Source: an uncultured Faecalicatena sp. (GTDB taxonomy: Bacteria; Bacillota; Clostridia; Lachnospirales; Lachnospiraceae). From it: a stretch of 64,000 nt of DNA. The notes under the pieces are model-generated. The model saw only the letters and a list, made by a program, of their open reading frames with translations, was not told the origin of the DNA and searched no databases. The stretch is taken from the NCBI GenBank assembly GCA_902489075.1, contig CABTYO010000002.1:1-64000 (forward strand), read 5' to 3'. The stretch's first letter is position 1; the number at the start of each line of letters is the position of its first letter. This document shows positions 1 to 9,037 of this stretch, piece after piece. A program made the translations under genes and the position numbers.

Positions 1-21
1 AGACGTGTGCTCTTCCGATCT
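1..21. other. Illumina sequencing adapter remnant (artefact)
   Basis: These 21 bases match the 3' end of the standard Illumina TruSeq read-2 adapter (AGACGTGTGCTCTTCCGATC plus T). The pheS reading frame downstream becomes protein-like only after this point, at the codons for FYINKDIVL. The adapter was evidently not trimmed before assembly, so this is not genomic DNA and the contig end is artificial. Confidence 0.95.
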
Positions 22-569
22 CTTTCTATATAAATAAAGACATTGTACTGCGTACCCAGACATCACCGGTACAGGCACGTGTCATGGAACAGGGTAAGCT
101 TCCGATCCGTATGATCGCACCGGGAAGAGTATTCCGTTCTGACGAAGTGGATGCCACACATTCTCCTTCTTTCCATCAGATTGAGGGGCTTGTGATCGAC
201 AAGAATATTTCCTTTGCTGATCTGAAAGGAACACTGGAAGTATTTGCAAAAGAACTGTTCGGACCAGAGACAAAGACGAAATTCCGTCCGCACCATTTCC
301 CATTCACAGAGCCAAGCGCCGAGGTGGATGTAAGCTGCTTCAAGTGCGGCGGTAAGGGCTGCCGTTTCTGTAAAGGTTCCGGCTGGATCGAGATCCTGGG
401 CTGCGGTATGGTACATCCGCATGTATTGGAAATGTGTGGAATCGACCCGGAAGAATATTCCGGTTTTGCATTCGGAGTCGGCCTGGAGCGTATTGCTCTT
501 TTGAAATATGAGATCGACGACATGAGACTGCTGTACGAAAACGATATCCGTTTCCTGAAACAGTTCTAA
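22..569 (+). CDS. pheS: Phenylalanine--tRNA ligase alpha subunit, 3' part
   Basis: This is the C-terminal half of the catalytic alpha subunit of phenylalanyl-tRNA synthetase, which works with PheT as an alpha2-beta2 cytoplasmic enzyme that charges tRNA-Phe. The open frame runs from the adapter junction (first full codon at 24) to the TAA at 567-569, about 182 residues against a usual length near 340, so the N-terminal coiled coil and early catalytic domain are missing. Class II synthetase motif 2 is visible (GRVFRSDEVDATHSPSFHQ), then the catalytic-core stretches and the motif 3 region FAFGVGLERIALLKY. A CFKCGGKGCRFCKGSGW segment gives four cysteines, an insertion common in clostridial PheS. 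The truncation comes from the contig end, not gene decay. pheT follows after 39 bases. Confidence 0.97.
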
Positions 570-608
570 TAGATACGAAGATGTGAAAAAGAAAGTGAGG
601 AAATAAGA

Positions 609-3026
609 GTGAATACTTCATTATCATGGATTAAAGCGTATGTCCCGGATCTGGATGTGACAGCGCAGGAGTATACAGACGCAATGACATTGTCCGGTAC
701 AAAAGTAGAAGGATTTGAGGCGCTGGACGCAGATTTGGAAAATATCGTGATCGGACAGATCGAGAAGATCGACAAACACCCGGATGCAGATAAGCTGATC
801 ATCTGCCAGGTGAACGTAGGCAATATGTCAGTCCAGATCGTAACAGGAGCGAGCAATGTACACGAAGGCGACAAAGTTCCTGTCGTACTGGATGGAGGCC
901 GCGTTGCAGGCGGACACGATGGCTCCAAGACACCAGGCGGAATCAAGATTAAAAAAGGAAAACTGCGCGGCGTAGAAAGCTGCGGCATGATGTGCTCCAT
1001 CGAGGAGCTTGGCTCTACAAAGGATATGTATCCGGATGCGCCGGACAATGGAATCTACATTATGCCAAAGGATGCAGAAATCGGAGCAAGCGCGATCGAG
1101 GCACTTGGTTTAAACGATGTGGTATTCGAGTATGAGGTAACATCCAACAGAGTGGACTGCTACAGCGTCATCGGTATCGCACGCGAGGCTGCAGCGACCT
1201 TCCGCAAAGAGTTCGTTCCTCCGGTAGTGACCGAGACGGGAAATGACGAAGATGTCAATGATTACATTAAAGTATCCGTTGAAAATACAGACCTCTGCCC
1301 TCGTTACTGTGCAAGAGTGGTCAAAAACGTAAAGATCGGGCCATCCCCGGAGTGGATGCAGAGAAGACTGGCATCCGTAGGAATCCGTCCGATCAACAAC
1401 CTGGTCGATATCACAAACTATGTGATGGAAGAATATGGACAGCCGATGCATGCCTATGACCTGGATACCATTGCAGGACGCCAGATCGTAGTGAAGACCG
1501 CACAGGATGGGGATAAGTTCACCACACTGGACGGTCAGGAGAGAACACTGGACAGTGACGTGCTGATGATCTGCGACGGTGAGAAGCAGATCGGTATCGC
1601 CGGAATCATGGGCGGGGAAAACTCCATGATTACAGATAATGTACAGACCATGCTGTTCGAGGCTGCCTGCTTTGACGGTGTGAACATCCGTAAATCCAGC
1701 AAGAGAGTCGGACTTCGTACAGATGCATCCGGTAAATTCGAGAAGGGGCTGGACCCGAACAATGCAAAGGCTGCCATCGACCGTGCCTGCCAGTTAGTAG
1801 AAGAGCTGGGCGCAGGAGAAGTAGTCGGAGGCACTGTGGATGTCTATGGAAAAGTAAAAGAACCGGTACGCGTGCCATTTGACGCGGACAAGATCAACGC
1901 AATGCTGGGAACAGAGATTTCCGAAGCAGAGATGCTTGGATATTTCGAGAAGATCGGCCTTGAATATGACGCAGAAGCAAAAGAAGTGATTGCACCGACT
2001 TTCCGTCATGACCTGTTCAGAATCGCTGACCTGGCAGAAGAGGTCGCAAGATTCTACGGATATGACAATATCCCGACCACACTGCCAAATGGAGAGGCAA
2101 CAACAGGAAAGCTTTCCTTCAAGTTAAGAATCGAAGAAGTTGCAAGAAATATTGCAGAATTCTGCGGCTTCAGTCAGGGAATGACTTATTCCTTCGAGAG
2201 CCCGAAGGTATTCGATAAATTACTTCTGCCGCAGGATTCACCACTCCGCCAGACAGTGAACATCATGAATCCACTGGGCGAGGACTACAGCATCATGAGA
2301 ACAACTTCATTGAACGGAATGCTGACCTCACTTGCAACGAACTATAACCGTAGAAATAAAGATGTGCGTCTCTATGAATTAGGCAACATTTACCTTCCAA
2401 AGTCACTTCCACTGACAGAACTGCCGGAGGAGCGTATGCAGTTTACACTGGGTATGTACGGAAAAGGCGACTTCTTCAGCATGAAGGGTGTTGTCGAGGA
2501 ATTCTTCGAGAAAATCGGCATGGAGAAGAAAGAGACTTACGACCCGAATGCCGGAAAACCGTATCTGCATCCGGGACGTCAGGCAAATATTGTATATGAC
2601 GGAAAGGTCATCGGATATTTAGGTGAGATCCATCCGGAAGTAGCAGACAATTACGGAATTGGCGACCGCGCTTATGTGGCAGTTATCGACATGCCGGAGA
2701 TCATGGAGTACGCAACATTTGACAGGAAGTATACAGGTATTGCAAAATATCCTGCAGTGACCCGTGATATCAGTATGGTAGTGCCGAAGGAAGTCCTGGT
2801 AGGTGAGATCGAAAATGTGATCGAGAAGAAGGGCGGCGCTTATCTGGAAAGCTATGGACTGTTCGACCTTTACGAAGGAGAACAGATCAAGGCAGGCTTC
2901 AAGTCTGTTGCATATTCTATCGTATTCAGGGCAAAGGATAAGACTCTGGAAGAGGCTGACGTATCAGCGGCAATGAAGAAGATCTTAAAAGCACTGGAAG
3001 AGATGGGAATCGAATTGAGACAGTAA
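609..3026 (+). CDS. pheT: Phenylalanine--tRNA ligase beta subunit
   Basis: Full-length beta subunit (805 aa) of phenylalanyl-tRNA synthetase. Domains in order: an EMAP/OB-type tRNA-binding domain at about 40-150 (IGQIEKIDKHPDADKL), a B3/4 editing domain at about 210-385 (RPINNLVDITNYVMEEYGQP), a B5 domain at about 400-475, a catalytic-like core at about 490-700 and a C-terminal anticodon-binding FDX-ACB domain at about 712-805 (KYPAVTRDISMVV). The start is GTG at 609, 8 bases after a GTGAGG ribosome binding site; no better ATG lies nearby. It is co-transcribed with pheS. Two hairpins follow the stop codon. The gene is ordinary for the family and shows no decay. Confidence 0.98.
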   Translation: MNTSLSWIKAYVPDLDVTAQEYTDAMTLSGTKVEGFEALDADLENIVIGQIEKIDKHPDADKLIICQVNVGNMSVQIVTGASNVHEGDKVPVVLDGGRVAGGHDGSKTPGGIKIKKGKLRGVESCGMMCSIEELGSTKDMYPDAPDNGIYIMPKDAEIGASAIEALGLNDVVFEYEVTSNRVDCYSVIGIAREAAATFRKEFVPPVVTETGNDEDVNDYIKVSVENTDLCPRYCARVVKNVKIGPSPEWMQRRLASVGIRPINNLVDITNYVMEEYGQPMHAYDLDTIAGRQIVVKTAQDGDKFTTLDGQERTLDSDVLMICDGEKQIGIAGIMGGENSMITDNVQTMLFEAACFDGVNIRKSSKRVGLRTDASGKFEKGLDPNNAKAAIDRACQLVEELGAGEVVGGTVDVYGKVKEPVRVPFDADKINAMLGTEISEAEMLGYFEKIGLEYDAEAKEVIAPTFRHDLFRIADLAEEVARFYGYDNIPTTLPNGEATTGKLSFKLRIEEVARNIAEFCGFSQGMTYSFESPKVFDKLLLPQDSPLRQTVNIMNPLGEDYSIMRTTSLNGMLTSLATNYNRRNKDVRLYELGNIYLPKSLPLTELPEERMQFTLGMYGKGDFFSMKGVVEEFFEKIGMEKKETYDPNAGKPYLHPGRQANIVYDGKVIGYLGEIHPEVADNYGIGDRAYVAVIDMPEIMEYATFDRKYTGIAKYPAVTRDISMVVPKEVLVGEIENVIEKKGGAYLESYGLFDLYEGEQIKAGFKSVAYSIVFRAKDKTLEEADVSAAMKKILKALEEMGIELRQ

Positions 3027-3050
3027 GAGATCAGTGAAAATATGGAAATA

Positions 3051-3116
3051 AATTTACCTTATGGAGTAAATTGAACATTCAGGGAGCAGCGGGGACGCTT
3101 AGGCGTACCGCTGCTC
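3051..3116 (+). terminator. Two consecutive hairpins between pheT and queA
   Basis: Hairpin A pairs AATTTAC (3051-3057) with GTAAATT (3066-3072). Hairpin B pairs GAGCAGCGG (3084-3092) with CCGCTGCTC (3108-3116), with an inner ACGC/GCGT extension. Hairpin B is followed only by TTAA, not a T-run, so it is a weak intrinsic terminator, an attenuator or an mRNA-processing structure rather than a classical terminator. It ends four bases before the first possible ATG of queA (3121). Confidence 0.5.
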
Positions 3117-3144
3117 TTAAATGAGTAGAAAGAAGGAAATCAAG

Positions 3145-4173
3145 TTGAAGACAAGTGATTTTTATTATGATCTGCCACAGGAGCTGATCGCGCAGGACCC
3201 TCTTGAGGACCGGTCCAGCTCCCGCCTGCTTGTATTGGATAAAGAGACCGGAGAGATCAGACACCGGATGTTCCGTGATATCATCGAATACTTAAATCCG
3301 GGTGACTGCATGGTCATCAATGATACAAAAGTAATCCCGGCCCGTCTGATCGGCTCTAAGATTGGAACGGACGCGAAAATCGAAGTCCTGTTACTTAAAC
3401 GAAAGGAAAATGATGTCTGGGAGACGCTGGTGAAGCCAGGGAAAAAGGCAAAGCCAGGTACCAGGATCAGTTTTGGAGACGGACTTTTAGTGGGAGAGGT
3501 CATCGATGTGGTGGAGGAAGGAAACCGCCTGATTCATTTTGAATATGAAGGGATTTTCGAGGAGATACTGGACCAGCTGGGACAGATGCCCCTGCCCCCT
3601 TACATTACCCATCAGTTAAAGGACCGGGACAGATATAATACTGTATATGCGGCCCACGAGGGTTCTGCGGCGGCACCGACGGCAGGGCTGCATTTTACAC
3701 CGGAGTTGCTTAAGGCAATTGAGGAAAAAGGCATTGATATTGCACGTGTCACCCTGCATGTCGGGCTTGGAACATTCCGCCCAGTCAAGGTGGATGACGT
3801 GGCAGAGCACCACATGCACTCCGAATTCTACCAGATTGACGAGGAGGCGGCAGAGAAGATCAACCGTGCAAAAGACAATGGAGGCCGTGTGATCTGCGTC
3901 GGAACGACAAGCTGCCGTACCATCGAGTCGGCTGCGGATGAGACAGGGCACTTAAAAGCATGCAGCGGATGGACGGAAATCTTCATCTATCCGGGATATC
4001 AGTTCAAAATACTGGACTGCCTGATCACCAACTTCCATCTGCCGGAATCCACGCTGATCATGCTTGTATCCGCGCTGGCAGGAAGAGAGCATGTGCTTCA
4101 TGCTTACAAGGAAGCAGTGAAGGAGAAGTATAGATTCTTCAGTTTTGGAGATGCGATGTTTATCGGGAAATAA
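3145..4173 (+). CDS. queA: S-adenosylmethionine:tRNA ribosyltransferase-isomerase
   Basis: QueA transfers and isomerises the ribose of S-adenosylmethionine onto preQ1-modified tRNA to give epoxyqueuosine at the wobble base of GUN-anticodon tRNAs. The family N-terminus (KTSDFYYDLPQELIAQDP), the TVYA...GSAAAPTAGLHFT region and the C-terminal NFHLPESTLIMLVSAL motif are all present and the length fits (342 aa). I prefer TTG at 3145 because an AAGGA site lies 7 bases upstream and it gives the usual LKTSDFYYDLP start. An in-frame ATG at 3121 would add eight residues but has no ribosome binding site and abuts a hairpin. It forms a housekeeping block with pheST and is closed by a strong terminator. 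Confidence 0.96.
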   Translation: MKTSDFYYDLPQELIAQDPLEDRSSSRLLVLDKETGEIRHRMFRDIIEYLNPGDCMVINDTKVIPARLIGSKIGTDAKIEVLLLKRKENDVWETLVKPGKKAKPGTRISFGDGLLVGEVIDVVEEGNRLIHFEYEGIFEEILDQLGQMPLPPYITHQLKDRDRYNTVYAAHEGSAAAPTAGLHFTPELLKAIEEKGIDIARVTLHVGLGTFRPVKVDDVAEHHMHSEFYQIDEEAAEKINRAKDNGGRVICVGTTSCRTIESAADETGHLKACSGWTEIFIYPGYQFKILDCLITNFHLPESTLIMLVSALAGREHVLHAYKEAVKEKYRFFSFGDAMFIGK

Positions 4174-4228
4174 GTTTTGTGAAAGTCATTGAGCCAATAC
4201 AAAGTTTGGAAGGATTTTTTGGAAAGAG

Positions 4229-4270
4229 AAAGCGACAGATGCAACTAATCAGGTGCAGCTGTCGCTTTTT
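4229..4270 (+). terminator. Intrinsic terminator after queA
   Basis: AAAGCGACAG (4229-4238) pairs with CTGTCGCTTT (4259-4268), with an inner TGCA/TGCA stem, and is followed by TTTTT. This is a classical rho-independent terminator closing the pheST-queA block. The rest of the 4174-4483 gap holds only a weak short reading frame (4316-4465). Confidence 0.9.
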
Positions 4271-4315
4271 GTTGGCTTTATTTAGATTGAGGAGGGAGAT
4301 CAGGACTGTACTTCG

Positions 4316-4465
4316 ATGACGGCTGATGTTAAAATACATATAAATAGCGGACTGCATGATTTGGATATGTTGGAATGGAAAGGCCAGAATTTACTGGGGG
4401 AAATTCTGATGCAGGTGCGTGAAGAATTAAAGAACGGGAAGAATACTATGGCATCTACTGAATGA
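4316..4465 (+). CDS. Possible 49-aa small protein, unrecognised
   Basis: An ATG-started frame of 49 codons ends 18 bases before the response-regulator gene. The peptide (starting MTADVKIHINSGLHDLDML) is acidic with a predicted amphipathic helix in the middle (LLGEILMQVREELKNG) and no membrane segment. The only Shine-Dalgarno-like sequence, AGGAGGGA near 4290, lies about 18 bases upstream of the ATG, which is too far. It could be a leader peptide, a fragment of a lost gene or chance. I do not recognise a family. Confidence 0.25.
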   Translation: MTADVKIHINSGLHDLDMLEWKGQNLLGEILMQVREELKNGKNTMASTE

Positions 4466-4483
4466 AAGAGAAGGTGAATTTTT

Positions 4484-5191
4484 ATGCTGCTTATTATAGA
4501 AGATAACCCTAATATCCGTCAGGAACTGTCAGACTATCTGCAGGCAAATGGACATCCATCCGTCTGTCCGGATTGTTTTTCATGTTCCCAGGAAGAACTG
4601 ACCGCGGCGGTCAAAGATCTGCTTGATGCAAACCCGGTGGATCTGATTTTGCTGGATATCAGTCTGGAAGCCTGCGACGGATTGAAGCTCTGCAAGGAGA
4701 TCCGCAGCGTGTCCGGTGTGCCTGTCATTTTCCTCACCGGCAGAGTCAGCGAGGAGGATGAACTCACCGGAATTCTGATGGGCGGAGATGATTTTATCCG
4801 GAAGCCCTGCAGCCTGCCGATTCTTCTGGCCCGCATCAACCGGATACTGACCAGGCAGAACCAGGCACCCTCGGAGTCCATTCACGCCTCCGGTGTCTCC
4901 CTCAACGTGCTGATGGGACAGATTTCCTTTCAGGGGAAGACCATGGAACTGTCCAAAAATGAGGTGAAAATCCTCTATTATCTGTTTTTGAACAAAGATC
5001 ATGTAGTGACCAAGGATTCCCTGATTGAATATCTGTGGGAGAATAAGTTTTATGTGGATGAAAATATTTTAAATGTCAACCTGTCGCGCCTCCGCCACCG
5101 TTTAAAGGAGCTGGGGATTGACGATCTGATCAGAACAGTACCCAAAAAGGGGCTGATGGTACAGGAGGAAAAGGAATGGCTGTGTTTTTGA
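4484..5191 (+). CDS. BceR-like response regulator (OmpR family)
   Basis: A DNA-binding response regulator of 235 aa: receiver domain at about 1-115 with phospho-acceptor D58 (LILLDIS) and the conserved K in RKPCSLP, then a winged-helix OmpR/PhoB effector at about 135-230 (ELSKNEVKILYYLF, VDENILNVNLSRLRHRLKELG). The start has an AGAAGGTG ribosome binding site. The kinase gene overlaps its 3' end by 16 bases, and a BceAB-type transporter follows, which is the arrangement of bacitracin/lantibiotic-sensing Bce modules. Its probable binding site lies at 6181-6194 before the transporter. The DNA-binding wing and the operon context support the BceR subgroup; the true inducer cannot be told from sequence. 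Confidence 0.93.
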   Translation: MLLIIEDNPNIRQELSDYLQANGHPSVCPDCFSCSQEELTAAVKDLLDANPVDLILLDISLEACDGLKLCKEIRSVSGVPVIFLTGRVSEEDELTGILMGGDDFIRKPCSLPILLARINRILTRQNQAPSESIHASGVSLNVLMGQISFQGKTMELSKNEVKILYYLFLNKDHVVTKDSLIEYLWENKFYVDENILNVNLSRLRHRLKELGIDDLIRTVPKKGLMVQEEKEWLCF

Positions 5192-6162
5192 ATCTGTTCT
5201 GCATGATTGCCCTGAGCATTTATCTGAGTCTGCTGGGAAACAGCTTTTCGGCTGTCCTGCCGATCCTTGTCGTCTGGGCGGTCATCCTGGCAGTGGTCTG
5301 GGGAAGTAAGTATTACAGAATCAAGAAAAAGACCGCACAGGTGACCAGAAAACTGGAGCAGCTGGACCAGAAGTATCTGATCTGTGAAATGCTGGACAAG
5401 CCGGAAAATGCCGAGGAGAAGCTCTGCCAGCACATCCTGCGTGCCGCCTTAAAATCCATGCTGGAAAATGTGAACCATCTGAAAAATACCCAGCGGCAGT
5501 ACAAGGAATATATTGAGGAGTGGATACACGAGATCAAGACTCCCATCACCGCCATAGACCTGATCTGCAGAAATCATCCGGGCGGGGAGAATAAGCGGAT
5601 ACAAAAAGAGCTGTCCCGCATTGATTATCTGGTGGAACAGGCTCTTTACTATGCCCGGAGCGAGAATGTGGAAAAGGATTATTTTGTCAAAGAATTCCCT
5701 CTGTTTGATGCGCTGAATCCTGCACTCATGGCAAACAGGACTCTGCTGCTGGAAGAGAAGATCCGCCTCCAGGTAGAGGAGACACCGGATACGGTCTGTA
5801 CGGATGAAAAATGGCTTACTTATATCATGAACCAGATCCTTTCCAACTCCATCAAATATCACAGATCCGAAGGTGCCTGGATCAGAATATCCGCCAGACA
5901 TGAGAAGGACGGGGTTTTTCTGATTATCGAGGATAACGGAAGGGGCATTTCACCGGAGGATCTGCCGCGTATCTTTGAAAAAGGCTTTACCGGAAGTTCC
6001 CGGGACAATCAAAAATCTACCGGCATGGGACTGTATCTGTGCAGAAAACTCTGTCTGAAACTGGGACTTGACATTCAGGCGGAATCGGTACTTCATGAGG
6101 GAACGAAGATTACCATCGGATTCCCCACAGGAACCTATCACCACCCGGACCGTCGGGACTGA
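5176..6162 (+). CDS. BceS-like intramembrane-sensing histidine kinase
   Basis: A membrane histidine kinase of 328 aa. Two closely spaced transmembrane segments lie at about 3-22 and 26-46 with almost no extracellular loop, the mark of intramembrane-sensing kinases that get their signal from a partner BceAB transporter. The phosphorylated His is H118 in EEWIHEIKTPITAI, followed by the N box (ILSNSIKYH), G1 (DNGRGI) and G2 (GMGLYL). It overlaps the regulator gene, so the two are translationally coupled. By family knowledge it would phosphorylate the adjacent regulator in response to peptide antibiotics that act on lipid II cycle intermediates. Only its class is certain. Confidence 0.93.
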   Translation: MAVFLNLFCMIALSIYLSLLGNSFSAVLPILVVWAVILAVVWGSKYYRIKKKTAQVTRKLEQLDQKYLICEMLDKPENAEEKLCQHILRAALKSMLENVNHLKNTQRQYKEYIEEWIHEIKTPITAIDLICRNHPGGENKRIQKELSRIDYLVEQALYYARSENVEKDYFVKEFPLFDALNPALMANRTLLLEEKIRLQVEETPDTVCTDEKWLTYIMNQILSNSIKYHRSEGAWIRISARHEKDGVFLIIEDNGRGISPEDLPRIFEKGFTGSSRDNQKSTGMGLYLCRKLCLKLGLDIQAESVLHEGTKITIGFPTGTYHHPDRRD

Positions 6163-6180
6163 CTGCGGCGTCCTTTTTAC

Positions 6181-6194
6181 TTACAACTTTGTAA
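6181..6194 (+). promoter_or_regulatory. BceR-type operator upstream of the ABC transporter
   Basis: The sequence TTACAACTTTGTAA fits exactly the published BceR-family consensus TNACA-N4-TGTAA, inside a longer perfect palindrome (ACTTACAA CT TTGTAAGT, 6179-6196). It lies between the kinase and transporter genes, where Bce regulators activate bceAB. A possible -10 (TATCAT) lies at 6219-6224. Confidence 0.8.
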
Positions 6195-6253
6195 GTACCA
6201 AAAGGACACCGCTTTTGTTATCATAAGGGCAGAAACAGGAAAGGAGTACTATT

Positions 6254-7021
6254 TTGAATACACTGCTTAGAATTGAAGAACTGGAAAAATATTATGGAGC
6301 CAGCACTCTGATCACGAAAGCCCTTGACCAGGTGGACTTTTCTGTGGAAAAAGGCGAATTTCTCGGCATTATGGGAGCATCTGGAAGCGGCAAGACCACA
6401 CTTCTCAACTGCATCTCGACCATAGATACCGTCACGGCGGGGCATATTTATCTGAACGATGTAGATATCACTCAGCTTCCGGAAGAAAAACTGGCTGAAT
6501 TCCGTCAGAAGAACCTGGGTTTTGTGTTTCAGGATTTTAATCTTCTGGATACTTTGACGATTGAAGAAAATATCGCCCTGGCGCCTGTCATTCAGGGTGC
6601 CTCCCCGAATAAGATCACAAAAGAGGTGGAGGAGGTAGCAGAGAGGCTTGGAATACGGGATATCCTCTCAAAATTTCCTTACGAGGTGTCCGGCGGCCAG
6701 CGTCAGAGATGTGCCTGTGCCAGAGCCCTGATTTCCCATCCGAGCCTGATTCTGGCAGATGAGCCTACAGGAGCACTGGATTCGAAATCTGCCGGGATGC
6801 TTCTGGAGTGTTTTACCCAGATGAACCAGGAAATTAAGGCCACGATCCTGATGGTCACCCATGATATATTTACTGCAAGCTATTGCAGCCGTATTCTGTT
6901 CTTACGCGATGGGAAGATTTTCAGCGAACTGATCAGAGGGGACAAAAAGCGGCGCCAGTTCTTCAATGAAATCATGGATGTGGTGACTTTGCTTGGAGGT
7001 GATGTATCCAATGCTCGGTAA
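6254..7021 (+). CDS. BceA-like ABC transporter ATP-binding protein
   Basis: A 255-aa ATPase subunit with Walker A (GASGSGKTTLL), Q-loop (FVFQDFNLLD), signature VSGGQRQR, Walker B (LILADEPTGALD) and H-loop (MVTHD). This is the MacB/LolD-like group used by BceAB exporters. The start is TTG at 6254 with AAGGAG 7 bases upstream. The 3' end overlaps the permease start by 11 bases, so they are coupled. With the permease it probably removes peptide antibiotics from lipid-linked cell-wall precursors and signals to the kinase. The preceding BceR box implies induction by the upstream regulator. Confidence 0.94.
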   Translation: MNTLLRIEELEKYYGASTLITKALDQVDFSVEKGEFLGIMGASGSGKTTLLNCISTIDTVTAGHIYLNDVDITQLPEEKLAEFRQKNLGFVFQDFNLLDTLTIEENIALAPVIQGASPNKITKEVEEVAERLGIRDILSKFPYEVSGGQRQRCACARALISHPSLILADEPTGALDSKSAGMLLECFTQMNQEIKATILMVTHDIFTASYCSRILFLRDGKIFSELIRGDKKRRQFFNEIMDVVTLLGGDVSNAR

Positions 7022-8951
7022 ATTAGCACTGCGAAATGCAAGACGTTCCATGAAGGATTACAGCGTGTACCTGCTTACCGTCACAATTGCATTTTCACTG
7101 ATGTATGCCTTCAATATGGTGGCTTTTTCCAGGGAAATCCGGGATCTTGGAATGATGCTGGACGCACTGCCGCCCATGATTGGTTTTATTTCCGTCATCG
7201 TGATCGGTGTCACCGAATGGCTGGTGCATTATATGAACCGTTTTATGCTGGAAAAGAGAAGTAAAGAGCTGGGGACTTATATGCTTCTGGGGATCAGCAA
7301 CCGGAAGATTTCCCGGCTGGTTCTATTTGAGAATGTCATCATGGGGGCTGCAGCCCTGTTGACCGGCCTGGTAGTGAGAGGATTTCTCTTCCAGATTCTC
7401 AATCTGATTATTATGAACCTTTTTGAAGTGAGATACACTATAAAGGCAGAAGTTTCCCTTCCGGCTGTACTGCTTACGCTTCTTTATGTTGTTCTCATCT
7501 ACGCCTTTTCCGTGCTCCGCATGCGCAGAAGGCTGAGAAAAATGAAAATATATGATCTGATTTATGCGGAAAAGCAGAATGAAACTGCTGTGATTTCCAG
7601 GAAGAAGGGACATCTGGTATGGAGTGTATTATCGCTTTTTTTGCTGCTATTGGGCGGCGGATGTCTTTACACGATTTTTAACTGGATGGAACTGCTTAAT
7701 CCATTGCGGCTCATTGCTGGTCTGATGTTTCTTATTGCTGGGGTTTATGGGGTTTATATTACCCTTGCAGCCGTTCTGGTAAAAGTTTTTCTGGAAAAAG
7801 AGGAACGGAAGTATACCAAAGACCACCTGTTTATTTACAGGAATCTCTCCGCTAAGATGAAAACGATGAGCGTTACCATCGGGACTCTGGCCATGCTTTT
7901 GATGCTCACCCTGGCCTGTATTCAAAGCGCTTCCCTTTTTAACATGTTCTTTGAGCGGTCGGCCCTCAACCGATGTTCCTTCGATGCCCAGATTTCAGCC
8001 GACAGTGAGGAGAGATTCGGGGAAGTTCTGGAGTATTTTCAGAAGAACAGGGGGATAAAAGAGAGTTTACAGGTTCCCATCTTAAGCTGTGGACAGAAGA
8101 CGCTCTATGATGCCCTGGAGCAGGATTCCTATGGCGAGGCGGATTATGCAATAGCATACAGTGACTATGTAAAACTTCGCGGGATGCTGGGGTACGAATC
8201 TGTGAAGCTGGAGAATGGACACTATATCCTGCATGCTTATCCTCAGGTCAAAAGCGTTGCGGATGCCAAAGACAGTCTGCCCTGTACGATAAGCGGTGTG
8301 ACATTGGAAAAGCAGGCGGCCTATGATGAACCATTATCCCAGGGTGGAAGTATTGGTGTGGGTTATATCATTGTGCTGCCGGACGCTATCGCCGGGGAGC
8401 TGCCTCAGGCATATATCACTCTTGTGATGGATACAGAAGAGGAGACGACAGTGGAGGACTATGAATATCTGATCTCCACATTTGGGGATGTGGGTTCAGA
8501 AAATGTACTGGAAGTCCTGTCCACGGATACCAAGGGGCATGTGATCGATAACAGCCGCTCTTCAATTATCATGATGAGCTTCAGCCTGTACTATGCGGGA
8601 CTGATCTTCATCTGTACAGCGGCGACCATCCTGACGGTACACCAGTTAAGCGAGGCATCCAGACACCGCTTCCGCTACAGCATTCTGTCCAAACTGGGGG
8701 TTACCGACCGCAAGATCGACAGGCTGATCCTGCGGCAGCTGCTCCTTTATTTTGGGATTCCGCTGTTGCTGCCGGTTCCACTCTCTGTTTTTATCTCATT
8801 TTGTGTGAGAAAAATGCTTTTGGATATCATCACCCCTGCGATGTTCTGGGAATCTATATTACTGGGATTGGGGGTATTTTTCCTGATTTATGTCCTGTAT
8901 TTTGCGGCAGCCTATGTGGGATACAGAAGAAGTATAAGATATGCGGGATAA
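7011..8951 (+). CDS. BceB-like ABC transporter permease (FtsX domains)
   Basis: A 646-aa integral membrane protein starting at ATG 7011, preceded by a strong GGAGGTGAT site; an in-frame ATG at 6993 lies upstream of that site and is unlikely. The architecture is BceB-like: an N-terminal TM (LLTVTIAFSLMYAF), an FtsX block, further TMs, a large soluble region at about 310-500 expected to be the extracellular ligand-sensing domain, and a C-terminal FtsX block with three TMs. The family normally has ten TMs and about 620-670 residues, which fits. It acts with the upstream ATPase in detoxification and flux sensing. Confidence 0.92.
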   Translation: MLGKLALRNARRSMKDYSVYLLTVTIAFSLMYAFNMVAFSREIRDLGMMLDALPPMIGFISVIVIGVTEWLVHYMNRFMLEKRSKELGTYMLLGISNRKISRLVLFENVIMGAAALLTGLVVRGFLFQILNLIIMNLFEVRYTIKAEVSLPAVLLTLLYVVLIYAFSVLRMRRRLRKMKIYDLIYAEKQNETAVISRKKGHLVWSVLSLFLLLLGGGCLYTIFNWMELLNPLRLIAGLMFLIAGVYGVYITLAAVLVKVFLEKEERKYTKDHLFIYRNLSAKMKTMSVTIGTLAMLLMLTLACIQSASLFNMFFERSALNRCSFDAQISADSEERFGEVLEYFQKNRGIKESLQVPILSCGQKTLYDALEQDSYGEADYAIAYSDYVKLRGMLGYESVKLENGHYILHAYPQVKSVADAKDSLPCTISGVTLEKQAAYDEPLSQGGSIGVGYIIVLPDAIAGELPQAYITLVMDTEEETTVEDYEYLISTFGDVGSENVLEVLSTDTKGHVIDNSRSSIIMMSFSLYYAGLIFICTAATILTVHQLSEASRHRFRYSILSKLGVTDRKIDRLILRQLLLYFGIPLLLPVPLSVFISFCVRKMLLDIITPAMFWESILLGLGVFFLIYVLYFAAAYVGYRRSIRYAG

Positions 8952-9037
8952 GTAAATATGGCATTCGTTTTATGTTTCTGCTATAATTGGGGATAGTATT
9001 AAGTAACAGATTTACTAGCCAAAAGGATGGTGAAACT

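Noticed and set aside
22..608. T-box or other leader control of pheST
   Set aside because: The upstream region is cut off by the contig end, so nothing can be said.
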